Part shown: piece by piece, positions 17,584 through 25,253 of the stretch
Layout: every line of letters starts with the position of its first letter
How positions within the stretch are numbered: position 1 is the first letter of the stretch
From: Acidobacteriota bacterium
GTDB lineage: Bacteria; Acidobacteriota; Thermoanaerobaculia; Multivoradales; JAGPDF01
Length of the DNA stretch: 51,009 nt
Direction of reading: 5' to 3'
NCBI GenBank assembly: GCA_014584695.1
Contig: JACTMI010000048.1
Span: 1 to 51,009 of the forward strand
Translations under genes and position numbers: made by a program
Notes under the pieces: model-generated
What the model saw: the letters and a program-made list of their open reading frames with translations, nothing else
Told to the model about the DNA's origin: nothing
The model's database searches: none

Positions 17584-18462
17584 ATGATTTCCGTCCGACT
17601 CACCGCCAGCCTCCTCTTGCTGGCGCTCGCCGCCGCGGGCGCCGCCGCCGCGCCGTTGCGCGTCGTCGTCAGCGTCGCCCCGCAGGCCGAGCTGGCAACC
17701 AGGCTGGGCGGGGAGGCGATCGCGGTCACGGTCCTCGTGCCACCGGGCGCCGACGTCGAGACCTATGCGCCGACGCCGCAGCAGATGGCCGCCCTGGAGA
17801 GCGCCGGGCTGGTGTTCAAAGTCGGCCATCCTTCGTTCCCGCTCGAGCGGGCTTACCTCGAGCCCTGGCTGGAGCGCCACCGGGGCATTCGCCAGGTGAG
17901 CCTCGCAGCGCACGCGCGGGGCGTGCCCTCGGGCACCTCCGGTGGGCATCTGGAGGAGCACTCCGGCGAGCATGGCGATCCCCACCTCTGGGTCTCGCCG
18001 CGGACGATGCGGGGCGCGGCGCGCGAGCTGGCCGGCGCGCTGGCGCTGCTGCTCCCGGCCGAGACGGCCCGGATCGAGGAGCGTTGGCGCCGATTGGACG
18101 CCGAGATCGAGGGGCTGGACCGCGAGCTCGAGGCGCGCTTGCGCGCGGCGGCGGGCCGTGCCTTCGTGATCTACCACCCGGCGCTCGGCTACCTGGCCTC
18201 CGACTACGGTCTCGAGCAGTGGGCGATCGAGCACGAGGGCAAGGAGCCGAGCCCGGCGCGCCTGGGGCGCCTGATCGCGAGCGCCCGGCGGGAGCGGGTC
18301 CGCGTCGTGCTGGTGCAGCCCGGCATGCCGAAGCGCAGCGCCGAGCTGCTGGCGCGCGAGATCGGCGCGCGCCTGCTCGAGGTCGACCCGGTGGCGGCCG
18401 ACTGGTTGGCCAACACGCGCGCGCTCGGCGCGGCGCTCGAGGCGGCGCTCGACCGTGGTTGA
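17584..18462 (+). CDS. znuA: Zinc ABC transporter, periplasmic substrate-binding protein
   Basis: A 292-residue cluster A-I (ZnuA/TroA family) binding protein. A signal peptide (SLLLLALAAAGAAAA) is followed by VVVSVAPQAELATRLGG and the typical PPGADVETYAPTPQQM. A short histidine/glutamate-rich loop (GGHLEEHSGEHGDPHLW) ends in the DPHLW metal-site motif; further ligand regions are FVIYHPALGYLA and the C-terminal VDP. It captures Zn2+ (possibly Mn2+) in the periplasm. A GGAGGGAGG Shine-Dalgarno lies upstream of ATG 17584. It overlaps the ATPase gene by 8 nt. Confidence 0.93.
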   Translation: MISVRLTASLLLLALAAAGAAAAPLRVVVSVAPQAELATRLGGEAIAVTVLVPPGADVETYAPTPQQMAALESAGLVFKVGHPSFPLERAYLEPWLERHRGIRQVSLAAHARGVPSGTSGGHLEEHSGEHGDPHLWVSPRTMRGAARELAGALALLLPAETARIEERWRRLDAEIEGLDRELEARLRAAAGRAFVIYHPALGYLASDYGLEQWAIEHEGKEPSPARLGRLIASARRERVRVVLVQPGMPKRSAELLAREIGARLLEVDPVAADWLANTRALGAALEAALDRG

Positions 18463-19153
18463 GGCGGCGCTGGTCGCGGCGCGCGGCCTCGGCTTCCGCT
18501 ACGGCGGCGACGTCGTGCTGGCGGGAATCGACCTCGCGGTTCAGCCCGGCGACCGATTGGCGATCCTGGGCCCCAATGGTGGCGGCAAGTCGACGCTGGT
18601 GCGACTGCTGCTCGGCCTGCTCCGGCCGACGAGCGGGCGGGTGGTCTGGAGCCGCTCCCCGCGCGGGCGTCGTCTCGGCTACGTGCCGCAGTTTCCGGCC
18701 TTCGACCGCGGGTTTCCGTTGAAGGTGGCGGAGATGGTGCTGCAGGGGCGACTGCGGGAGCGCGGGCCGCTGCGGCGATTCCGTGCCGAGGATCTGGCGG
18801 CGGTCGACGCGATCCTGGCCGATCTCGACCTCGAGCCGCTGCGCGATGCCTTCCTGACCGAGCTCTCGGGCGGGGAGCTCAAGCGTGCCCTGATCGCCCG
18901 CGCGCTGGTGGGCGAGCCCGAGCTCCTGGTGCTGGACGAGCCCACGGCGTCGCTCGACGAAGCCTCGCGACGGAAGCTGTGGGCGCGCGTCGCCGCGTTG
19001 CCGGCCGCGTGCGCCGTGCTGCTCGTCACCCACGACCTCGGGCCCGGCACGTTCGCCCCCGGCCGGGCGGTGCTGGTCGACCGGACGCTCGAGCCCTTGT
19101 CGGTGCCCGACCTGCACCAGCACCCGCTGCTTTGCGGCCATGGACACGGCTGA
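18455..19153 (+). CDS. znuC: Zinc ABC transporter, ATP-binding protein
   Basis: A 232-residue ABC ATPase from GTG 18455. Walker A is GPNGGGKST, the Q-loop is GYVPQFPAFDRGFP, the signature is LSGGELKRALIARAL, Walker B is LLVLDEPTASLDE and the H-loop is LLVTHDLG. It powers metal import with ZnuA and ZnuB. It overlaps the genes on both sides (8 and 14 nt), so the three products are probably made in a coupled way. Confidence 0.93.
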   Translation: MVEAALVAARGLGFRYGGDVVLAGIDLAVQPGDRLAILGPNGGGKSTLVRLLLGLLRPTSGRVVWSRSPRGRRLGYVPQFPAFDRGFPLKVAEMVLQGRLRERGPLRRFRAEDLAAVDAILADLDLEPLRDAFLTELSGGELKRALIARALVGEPELLVLDEPTASLDEASRRKLWARVAALPAACAVLLVTHDLGPGTFAPGRAVLVDRTLEPLSVPDLHQHPLLCGHGHG

Positions 19154-19985
19154 AATGGACTCGATCGCCGGCATGTGGGAGCTGGGGTTCTTTCGTGACG
19201 CGCTGCTCGCGGGCGCGCTGGCGAGCGTGCTGTGCGGGGTCGTCGGGACGTTCGTCGTGCTGAAGCGCCTGGTCTCGATCAGCGGCGGGGTGGCGCACGC
19301 CGCTTTCGGCGGGCTCGGTGCCGCCTACTGGGCCGGCTGGGAGCCGCGCCTGGGCGCGGTGGCGGTGGCCGTTGCGTCGGCGGTCGGCCTCGGCTTCCTC
19401 GATGGCGACCGGGCGCGCCGGCAGGATGCGGCGATCGGCGTGCTGTGGGCGGTCGGCATGGCGATCGGGCTGGTTTTCCTCCACCTGACTCCGGGCTACG
19501 CACCGAACCTGCTCGGCTTCCTCTTCGGCAACATCCTCCTGGTCAGCGCAGCGGACCTCTGGCTGGCGGGTATCGCCGACCTGGCCGTGATCCTGCTGCT
19601 GGCGCTGTTCGGCCGGGAGCTCGTGGCGGTCGCTTTCGACGAGGAGTGCGCCCGTCTCCAGGGCGTGCCGGTGCGCCTCTTCTCGATCCTGCTGCTCGCG
19701 CTGGTGGCGCTGTCGGTCGTGGCGCTGCTGCAGCTGGTCGGCATCGTGCTGGTCATCGCCCTGCTGACCATCCCGCCGCTCGTCGCCCAGCGGCTGGTCC
19801 GCTCGCTGCGCGCCACGGTGCTGGTGTCGATCGCGATCTGCCTGGCCTTGACCAGTGGCGGGCTGGTGCTCTCCTACCTGCTCGACTGGCCGAGCGGCCC
19901 GACCATGGTGCTGCTCGGCGCGCTCGCCCTGGGCGCCGCGCAACTGCGGCGGCCGCGCGCGGTGCGGACCGCACTGGCAGGCTAG
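19140..19985 (+). CDS. znuB: Zinc ABC transporter, permease
   Basis: A 281-residue family 3 (ABC-3) permease with about eight to nine helices, starting near FFRDALLAGALASVLCGVVG and containing the conserved VLKRLVSISGGVAHAAFGGLG and QLVGIVLVIALLTIPPLVAQ. Its stop shares the palindromic CTAG at 19982-19985 with the stop of the convergent zur gene. Confidence 0.93.
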   Translation: MDTAEMDSIAGMWELGFFRDALLAGALASVLCGVVGTFVVLKRLVSISGGVAHAAFGGLGAAYWAGWEPRLGAVAVAVASAVGLGFLDGDRARRQDAAIGVLWAVGMAIGLVFLHLTPGYAPNLLGFLFGNILLVSAADLWLAGIADLAVILLLALFGRELVAVAFDEECARLQGVPVRLFSILLLALVALSVVALLQLVGIVLVIALLTIPPLVAQRLVRSLRATVLVSIAICLALTSGGLVLSYLLDWPSGPTMVLLGALALGAAQLRRPRAVRTALAG

Positions 19986-20404
19986 GAGGCGGTCCGGTCG
20001 CGGAGGCGCTGCGTCTCGGGCGCCGAGCACCGGGAGCAGCGGCCGACCAGGGTGATGTCGTGCTCCTCGAGGCGGAATCCGGCCGGGATCAGCTGACGCA
20101 GGTCCGGCGGACAGGCCTCGACTTCGAAGACGCGGTCGCAGATTCGACAGCGGAAGTGGTGGTGGTGGTGCTTGCCGGCCACCTCGTATCGGCTGGGCGA
20201 GCCGGGCAGCGGCACCTCCGCGAGCCAGCCCTCGTCGACGAGATGGCGAATGTTGCGGTAGACGGTGGCGATGCCGAGGCCGGGGACCTCGTGCTGCGCG
20301 GCGGCGAGGGCCTCGGCCGGCGACAGCGGCCGCGAGGCCGTTTCGAAGGCGCGGCGCAACGCGCTGCGCTGGACCGTGTTGCGGGCCGGGGCCGATGTCG
20401 TCAC
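19982..20404 (-). CDS. zur: Fur-family transcriptional regulator, probably Zur
   Basis: A 140-residue winged-helix metalloregulator starting at GTG 20404. The DNA-binding part has VPGLGIATVYRNIRHLVDEG; the dimer/metal part has KHHHHHFRCRICDRVFE and a second cysteine pair CSRC, which would form the structural CxxC/CxxC zinc site. Convergent and abutting znuABC suggests that it represses zinc uptake when zinc is replete (inferred from context). A TAGAAT hexamer on the minus strand (20411-20416) lies only 6 nt before the start codon, so the mRNA is probably leaderless. Confidence 0.85.
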   Translation of the reverse strand: MTTSAPARNTVQRSALRRAFETASRPLSPAEALAAAQHEVPGLGIATVYRNIRHLVDEGWLAEVPLPGSPSRYEVAGKHHHHHFRCRICDRVFEVEACPPDLRQLIPAGFRLEEHDITLVGRCSRCSAPETQRLRDRTAS

Positions 20405-20410
20405 GGTCGA

Positions 20411-20416
20411 ATTCTA
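20411..20416 (-). promoter_or_regulatory. -10-like element TAGAAT of zur
   Basis: On the minus strand TAGAAT is followed by TCGACC and then the GTG start, the distance expected if transcription begins on the start codon itself. Confidence 0.45.
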
Positions 20417-20501
20417 TCGGAGCCGGTCGCGGCGCGGTGGCGACGCCGGCGGTCATGGCGCGCGCGGCGGGTGGGCGCTGGAGCTGGGCGTCGCGCCCCG
20501 C

Positions 20502-20507
20502 TAGCAT
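20502..20507 (+). promoter_or_regulatory. -10-like element TAGCAT before the BtuF-like gene
   Basis: TAGCAT lies 26 nt upstream of GTG 20534; a GGAGAGG Shine-Dalgarno sits just before that GTG, so this gene has a conventional short leader. Confidence 0.4.
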
Positions 20508-20533
20508 TCCGGCATGGCGCATCCGGAGAGGTC

Positions 20534-21289
20534 GTGAGGATCGTTTCGCTCTGTCCGTCGCTGACCGAGCTGGTGTTCGACCTGGGGGCCGGAGCCGACC
20601 TGGTCGGCAGGACGCGGTTCTGCGTTCACCCCGCCGACCGGGTGCCTGGGGTCGCGATCTGCGGCGGCACCAAGGACCCGCGCCTGGAGCGGATCGTCGA
20701 GCTCGCGCCCGATCTCGTGCTGATGAACGAGGAGGAGAACCGGCGTCAGGACGCGGACGCGCTGCGTCGGGCCGGTCTCGCCGTCCACGCCTCGCTGCCG
20801 CGCACCGTCGCCGAGACCGCCGCGATGGTGCGCTCGATCGGCGCGGCCCTCGGCCGCCCGGAGGCCGCGTCGCGGATCGCCGTCGACATCGAAGCTCGCG
20901 CCGAGCGCGCGCGCGCCACAGCGGCATCGCGCCATCCCTGGAGCTACGCCTACCTGATCTGGCGCCGGCCCTGGATGAGCGTCTCCGACGACACCTTCAT
21001 CGCCGCGCTGCTCGGGTTGGCCGGCGGCACGAACGTCTTCGGAGGCGCCGCCGAGCGCTACCCGACCGTGACCCTGGACGAGCTCGAGCGGGCCGCCCCC
21101 CGCGTCGTCTTGCTCTCCTCGGAGCCCTATCCCTTCGACGAGCGACACGCGGGCGAGCTCGGCGAGGCGCTCGGCTGGTCCCGCGAGCGATTCCGCCGGG
21201 TCGACGGCGAGCTGCTCAGCTGGCACGGCTCGCGGACGCCGCGCGGCATCGACTACGCCGACCAGCTGGCGCGCGACCTGACCGGCTAG
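20534..21289 (+). CDS. BtuF/FhuD-like helical-backbone metal receptor protein without signal peptide
   Basis: A 251-residue protein from GTG 20534, supported by GGAGAGG just upstream. It shows the COG0614 periplasmic-binding fold: VRIVSLCPSLTELVFDLGAG at the N-terminus, ICGGTKDPRLERIVELAPDLVLMNEEENR, a long linking helix, then WRRPWMSVSDDTFIAALL and ERAAPRVVLLSSEPYPF. Family members bind cobalamin, haem or siderophores for ABC import. Here there is no signal peptide and no permease or ATPase gene beside it, so a cytoplasmic or atypical role is likely. The stop codon TAG (21287-21289) lies within the left arm of the palindromic element that follows. Confidence 0.75.
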   Translation: MRIVSLCPSLTELVFDLGAGADLVGRTRFCVHPADRVPGVAICGGTKDPRLERIVELAPDLVLMNEEENRRQDADALRRAGLAVHASLPRTVAETAAMVRSIGAALGRPEAASRIAVDIEARAERARATAASRHPWSYAYLIWRRPWMSVSDDTFIAALLGLAGGTNVFGGAAERYPTVTLDELERAAPRVVLLSSEPYPFDERHAGELGEALGWSRERFRRVDGELLSWHGSRTPRGIDYADQLARDLTG

Positions 21290-21494
21290 CCCGACCTTCT
21301 CACCAGGTTTCGTCGCGAGGCGTCGCAGATGCCTGTGGCTGCAAGGCGTCGCGACCGAGGCGCGCGCAGGCGGGCCCTACGGCCCGTCGAGCACGCCGAC
21401 CGAGCGCAACCCCCCATACAGCGGGGGGCACAGCGCAGCAGACATGGGCAGATGCGGCGCCGCAGCAGGAAGCTGGTGAGAAGGTCGGGCTAGC
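21285..21494. repeat. 210-bp palindromic element with perfect 22-nt terminal arms
   Basis: Positions 21285-21306 are the exact reverse complement of 21473-21494; both ends begin GCTAG at their outer edges. Inside are further pairings: CCCCCC/GGGGGG around ATACAGC at 21410-21428, a GGGCCC-centred palindrome near 21376-21390, a direct repeat of GGCGTCGC near 21319 and 21343, and imperfect complementarity between the two inner flanks. The whole can fold into a long branched hairpin. It has no coding capacity and looks like a dispersed non-autonomous element or structured RNA, placed exactly at a gene end. Confidence 0.75.
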
Positions 21495-21594
21495 ACGCCG
21501 CCCCCCCGTTCGGGCGGGGGCCGCCCGGTCGCCGGTCTCTACAATGAGAGGCGCGGGAATCCGACGACGCCCGACGCGTCCGGGGGCCCGATCG
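21290..21594. other. Gene-free gap: palindromic element, GC hairpin, acpS promoter
   Basis: Besides the palindromic element, the gap holds a C-run/G-run hairpin around GTTC (21501-21520) and the TACAAT box of the acpS operon (21540-21545). No further coding sequence is seen. Confidence 0.6.
21540..21545 (+). promoter_or_regulatory. -10-like element TACAAT of the acpS operon
   Basis: TACAAT directly follows GGTCTC, 49 nt before ATG 21595. An in-frame ATG at 21544 would add 17 residues, but it lies within this box and upstream of any transcript start, so the start at 21595 is preferred. Confidence 0.4.
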
Positions 21595-21996
21595 ATGATC
21601 GTCGGTATCGGGATCGACCTCTGCGAAGTCGCGCGCGTGGAGCGCGAGCTGCGCGGTGGCGGCGCCGAGTTCGCGCGGTCGCTGTTCACCGAAGCCGAGC
21701 TGGCGAGCTACCTCGGACGCGCGCGGCGCGCGGACCATCTCGCCGCGCGGTTCGCCGCCAAGGAGGCGGTCGCCAAGTCGCTGGCCCTCGACGGCTCGTG
21801 CGGGGCGGCGTGGCGGCTGATCGAGATTCTCGACGCGCCCGCGGGCGCTCCTTCGGTGCGCCTGAACGGCGCCGTCGCGACGGCGGCGGAGCGCCTGGGA
21901 GTTCGATCGATCCGCGTCGCGCTGGCAGGCGACCGCCGGCTCGCGGCGGCCACCGCGATCGCCGAAACCGAGTCGGGAGAGCGAGGGAGCGAGTGA
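21595..21996 (+). CDS. acpS: Holo-[acyl-carrier-protein] synthase
   Basis: A 133-residue phosphopantetheinyl transferase that moves 4'-phosphopantetheine from CoA to the serine of an acyl carrier protein. It begins with the canonical MIVGIGIDLCEVARVE, with Mg2+-binding Asp8, and has RFAAKEAVAKSL with Glu57. The length matches AcpS-type enzymes. It heads a run of five closely spaced genes that includes an ACP (Ser39 present), so it may serve that dedicated carrier as well as, or instead of, the fatty-acid ACP. One nucleotide separates it from the ligase gene. Confidence 0.92.
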   Translation: MIVGIGIDLCEVARVERELRGGGAEFARSLFTEAELASYLGRARRADHLAARFAAKEAVAKSLALDGSCGAAWRLIEILDAPAGAPSVRLNGAVATAAERLGVRSIRVALAGDRRLAAATAIAETESGERGSE

Positions 21997-21997
21997 C

Positions 21998-23698
21998 ATG
22001 AGCGACGGAACCGCGGGCAGCCTGGCGGTGCGGGTGGAACCCTGGACGGCGGCAGCCGCCGAGCTGGGTCTGGAGCCGGAGGGGCGGGTCAACATCGGCT
22101 GGCACGCCAGCGATCGCCACGTCGCCCTCGGCCGCGGCGCGCATAAGGCGCTGCTCTGGGAGGACTTCCAAGGCCGGGAGCGCAGCTACGACTTCGCCGC
22201 GCTGGCGCGCCTGTCGAGCACCTTCGCGGCCTACTTTTCGGGCCTCGGTCTCGGCGCCGGCGACCGCGTCTGCCTCTTCCTGGATCGCGTGCCCGAGCTC
22301 TACTTCGGTTTCCTGGGGGTGCTCAAGCTCGGCGCCATCGTGCAGCCTCTGTTCTCGGCCTTCGGCGAGGATTCGCTGCACACCCGGCTGGAGGACGCCG
22401 GCACCGCCGCCGTGGTGACCCAGCGCAAGCACCTGGCCAAGGTCCGCGCCCTGCGGGACCGCCTGCCGCGGCTGCGCCACGTCGTCGTCATCGACGCCGG
22501 CGGGCTCGCGCTCCGCGCCGGCGAGTTGGCGCTCGACCTGGAGCGCCTGGCGCCGGTCGAGGACTTCCCGGTCGCTGCCACCGGCGCCGAGACCCCCTCC
22601 GTGCTCCACTACACCTCCGGGACCACCGGCCAGCCGAAGGGCGTGCAACATGTCCACGGCTCGCTGCCGGGCCAGTACCTGACCGCCAAAGTGGCGCTCG
22701 ACCTGCGTCCGGACGACGTCTACTGGTGCAATGCCGACCCGGGCTGGGTCACCGGCACCTCGTACGGCATCATCGGTCCCTGGGCCAACGGCGTCACCCA
22801 GGTGGTGCTCGATTCCGGGTTCAGCGCGGAGCGCTGGTACCGGTTCCTGGAGAAGCACCGGGTGACGGTCTGGTACTCGGCGCCGACCGCCATCCGTCTG
22901 CTGATGCGCGAGGGCGCGGAGCTCGCCCGGCAATTCGACCTCGGCGCACTGCGCCACCTGGCGAGCGTCGGCGAGCCCTTGAATCCGGAGGCGGTGGTCT
23001 GGTCGCGCGAGACGTTCGGGCGGCCCTTCCACGACACCTACTGGCAGACCGAGACCGGCTGCATCGTGATCACCAACCGCCCGGGCCTGCCGATCAAGGC
23101 GGGCTCGATGGGCCAGCCCTTCCCGGGCATCACCGCCACCGTGGTCGACCCGCACGGCTTCGAGCCAGTCGACCGTCCGGGGCGGATCGGGCTGATCGCG
23201 CTGCGGCCCGACTGGCCGGCCCGCATGCGCGGCTACTGGGGCCGCCAGGAGGCCTTCGACGCCCGCTTCCGCAACGGCTGGTACCTGACCGGCGACCGTG
23301 CCTCGATCGACGCCGACGGCTATTTCTGGTTCGTCGGGCGTGACGACGACGTGATCAACACCGGCGGTCACCTGGTCGGACCGTTCGAGATCGAATCGGC
23401 GCTGCTCGAGCATCCGGCGGTCGCCGAATCGGCCGCGGTGGCCAAGCCCGATCCGATGATGATGGAGGTGGTCAAGGCGTTCGTGGTGCTGAAACCGGGC
23501 TTCTCGCCCTCGGCGGATCTCGAGCTGGAGGTCATGAACCTCCTGCGCAAGCGGCTGTCGCCGCTCGCGATGCCGCAGGAGATCGAATTCACCCCGTCGC
23601 TGCCCAAGACGCGCAGCGGCAAGATCGTGCGCCGCGTGCTGCGCGCGCAGGAGTGGGACGAGCCGCTCGGCGACGTCTCCACCCTCATGGACGAATAG
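21998..23698 (+). CDS. AMP-forming acyl ligase (acyl-CoA/acyl-ACP synthetase, Acs-like)
   Basis: A 566-residue ANL-superfamily adenylating enzyme. Motifs: phosphate loop HYTSGTTGQPKGVQHVHGS, aromatic/adenine motif DTYWQTETG, the hinge aspartate in WYLTGDRASIDADGYFWFVG, GRDDDVINTGGH, and the C-terminal catalytic lysine in PKTRSGKIVRRVLRA. The overall pattern, including WCNADPGWVTGTSYGIIGPW, is closest to acetyl/propionyl-CoA synthetases, suggesting a short acyl substrate. Because an acyl carrier protein gene follows after 9 nt, loading of that carrier rather than CoA is a reasonable inference. Substrate length cannot be read from sequence alone. Confidence 0.88.
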   Translation: MSDGTAGSLAVRVEPWTAAAAELGLEPEGRVNIGWHASDRHVALGRGAHKALLWEDFQGRERSYDFAALARLSSTFAAYFSGLGLGAGDRVCLFLDRVPELYFGFLGVLKLGAIVQPLFSAFGEDSLHTRLEDAGTAAVVTQRKHLAKVRALRDRLPRLRHVVVIDAGGLALRAGELALDLERLAPVEDFPVAATGAETPSVLHYTSGTTGQPKGVQHVHGSLPGQYLTAKVALDLRPDDVYWCNADPGWVTGTSYGIIGPWANGVTQVVLDSGFSAERWYRFLEKHRVTVWYSAPTAIRLLMREGAELARQFDLGALRHLASVGEPLNPEAVVWSRETFGRPFHDTYWQTETGCIVITNRPGLPIKAGSMGQPFPGITATVVDPHGFEPVDRPGRIGLIALRPDWPARMRGYWGRQEAFDARFRNGWYLTGDRASIDADGYFWFVGRDDDVINTGGHLVGPFEIESALLEHPAVAESAAVAKPDPMMMEVVKAFVVLKPGFSPSADLELEVMNLLRKRLSPLAMPQEIEFTPSLPKTRSGKIVRRVLRAQEWDEPLGDVSTLMDE

Positions 23699-23707
23699 GA
23701 GAGTGCG

Positions 23708-23968
23708 ATGGACGAGCTCCAGAAGATGATCCTCGACTACGTGCGGAGGGAGTACCTCGAGGAGGAGGACGACCGGGAGATCGGCCTCGACACCCCGCTG
23801 ATCACCGGCGGCATCGTCGACTCGTTCTCGATGGTGTCGCTCAAGCGCTTCCTCGAGCGCAAGTGCGAGATCCAGATCCCGGATGCCCAGGCGACGCCGG
23901 CGGCGTTCGACAGCGTGCGCTCGATCGCGGGTCTGGTCGAGCGGATCCGCGGCCCGGTGGCCGTCTAG
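23708..23968 (+). CDS. Acyl carrier protein
   Basis: An 86-residue acidic carrier protein with the phosphopantetheine site at Ser39 in GGIVDSFSMVSLKRFLE. The helical pattern and length fit a stand-alone ACP. It lies between an acyl-activating ligase and an alpha-oxoamine synthase and close to acpS, so it is probably a pathway-specific carrier rather than the fatty-acid synthase ACP. AGGAGAG upstream is the ribosome binding site. Confidence 0.9.
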   Translation: MDELQKMILDYVRREYLEEEDDREIGLDTPLITGGIVDSFSMVSLKRFLERKCEIQIPDAQATPAAFDSVRSIAGLVERIRGPVAV

Positions 23969-23991
23969 CGACGGGGCCCGAGGAGGCAGCC

Positions 23992-25239
23992 ATGGCCTAC
24001 GACGTGCGGACGCGGCAGCACTATCGCGACGAGCTCGGCGCCATCGAGGCGGCCGGGCTGTTCAAGCAGGAACGCTTCATCCATGGTGCGCAGGGGGTCG
24101 AGATCGAGGTCGAGTTCCCGGCCGGCCAGCCGGCGCGGCCGGTGATCAACCTCTGCGCCAACAACTACCTCGGCCTGTTGAGCCATCCCGACGTCGTCGC
24201 CGCCGCGCACGCGGGCCTCGACGCGCGGGGCTACGGCATGTCCTCGGTGCGGTTCATCTGCGGCACCCAGGATCTCCACCGCGAGCTCGAGGGCCGGCTG
24301 TCCGGCTTCCTCGGCACCGAGGCGACGCTGCTCTTCCCCTCCTGCATGGACGCCAACGCGGGAGTCTTCGAGGCGCTGTTCGGCGACGCCGACGTGCTGA
24401 TCGCCGACCGGCTGGTGCATGCCTCGATCGTCGACGGCATGAGGCTGTCGAAGGCGCAGCTCGACACCTTCAAGCACTCCGACATGGCGCATCTCGAGGA
24501 GAAGCTCGCCGAGCACATGGACAAGCGCTTCCGGGTCATCGTGACCGACGGCGTCTTTTCGATGGACGGCGATCTCGCCAAGCTCGACGAGATCGTGGCG
24601 CTCGGCGACAAGTACGACGCGCTGGTGTTCGTCGACGATTCGCACGCCACCGGCTTCATCGGCGCCGGTGGGCGCGGCACGCACGAGGCGAAGGGCGTGC
24701 TCGGGCGGATCGACCTGATCACCACGACGCTCGGCAAGGCCCTGGGGGGCGCCTCCGGAGGCTGCGTCTCCGGGCGCGCGGAGCTGATCGAGATGTGCCG
24801 TCAGCGCGCCCGGCCCTACCTGTTCTCGAACTCGGTGCCGCCGGTGATCGCCGCCGCGGCGCTACGGGTGCTCGACCTGATCGAGCAGTCGACCGAGCGG
24901 CGCGACCGGCTGGAGGAGAACGCCCGGTATTGGCGGAGACTGCTCGGCGAGGCCGGTTTCGACGTCCGCCCGGGCGACAGCCCGATCGTGCCGGTGATGC
25001 TCTACAACGCCCGCCTCGCCCAGGACATGGCGCGGGATCTGTTCGCGCGCGGCATCTACGTGGTCGGTTTCTTCTTCCCGGTCGTGCCGAAGGGGCAGGC
25101 GCGCATCCGGACTCAGCTTTCGGCGGCGCACGAGAAGCGCCACCTCGACCGCGCGATCGAAGCCTTCGTCGAAGTGGGCGACGAGCACGGCGTCCTGGGT
25201 CTCGGCAAGCAGCAGATCGTCGAGCGCTTCGGCGCCTGA
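23992..25239 (+). CDS. Kbl-like alpha-oxoamine synthase (glycine C-acetyltransferase family, PLP)
   Basis: A 415-residue fold-type I PLP enzyme. It closely follows 2-amino-3-ketobutyrate CoA ligase: NLCANNYLGLLSHPDVVAAA, YGMSSVRFICGTQDLHREL, TDGVFSMDGDLAKLDEIVAL, VDDSHATGFIGAGGRG, the PLP lysine Lys249 in TTTLGKALGGASGG, and FFFPVVPKGQARIRTQLSAA. Such enzymes condense an amino acid, usually glycine, with an acyl thioester. Threonine dehydrogenase, the usual partner of Kbl, is absent; instead the gene sits after an acyl ligase and an ACP. This favours a biosynthetic condensation with an acyl-ACP. An AGGAGG Shine-Dalgarno precedes ATG 23992. Confidence 0.9.
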   Translation: MAYDVRTRQHYRDELGAIEAAGLFKQERFIHGAQGVEIEVEFPAGQPARPVINLCANNYLGLLSHPDVVAAAHAGLDARGYGMSSVRFICGTQDLHRELEGRLSGFLGTEATLLFPSCMDANAGVFEALFGDADVLIADRLVHASIVDGMRLSKAQLDTFKHSDMAHLEEKLAEHMDKRFRVIVTDGVFSMDGDLAKLDEIVALGDKYDALVFVDDSHATGFIGAGGRGTHEAKGVLGRIDLITTTLGKALGGASGGCVSGRAELIEMCRQRARPYLFSNSVPPVIAAAALRVLDLIEQSTERRDRLEENARYWRRLLGEAGFDVRPGDSPIVPVMLYNARLAQDMARDLFARGIYVVGFFFPVVPKGQARIRTQLSAAHEKRHLDRAIEAFVEVGDEHGVLGLGKQQIVERFGA

Positions 25240-25253
25240 GGAGAGGAGGCGGC

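Noticed and set aside
21544-21594. Longer AcpS start at ATG 21544
   Set aside because: It would place 17 arginine-rich residues before the canonical MIVGIGIDL start and lies within the likely -10 box.
23992-25239. Threonine degradation enzyme (Kbl of the Tdh-Kbl pathway)
   Set aside because: Sequence motifs fit Kbl, but tdh is absent and the gene is embedded with an acyl ligase, ACP and AcpS, so the simple catabolic reading was not adopted as the functional call.
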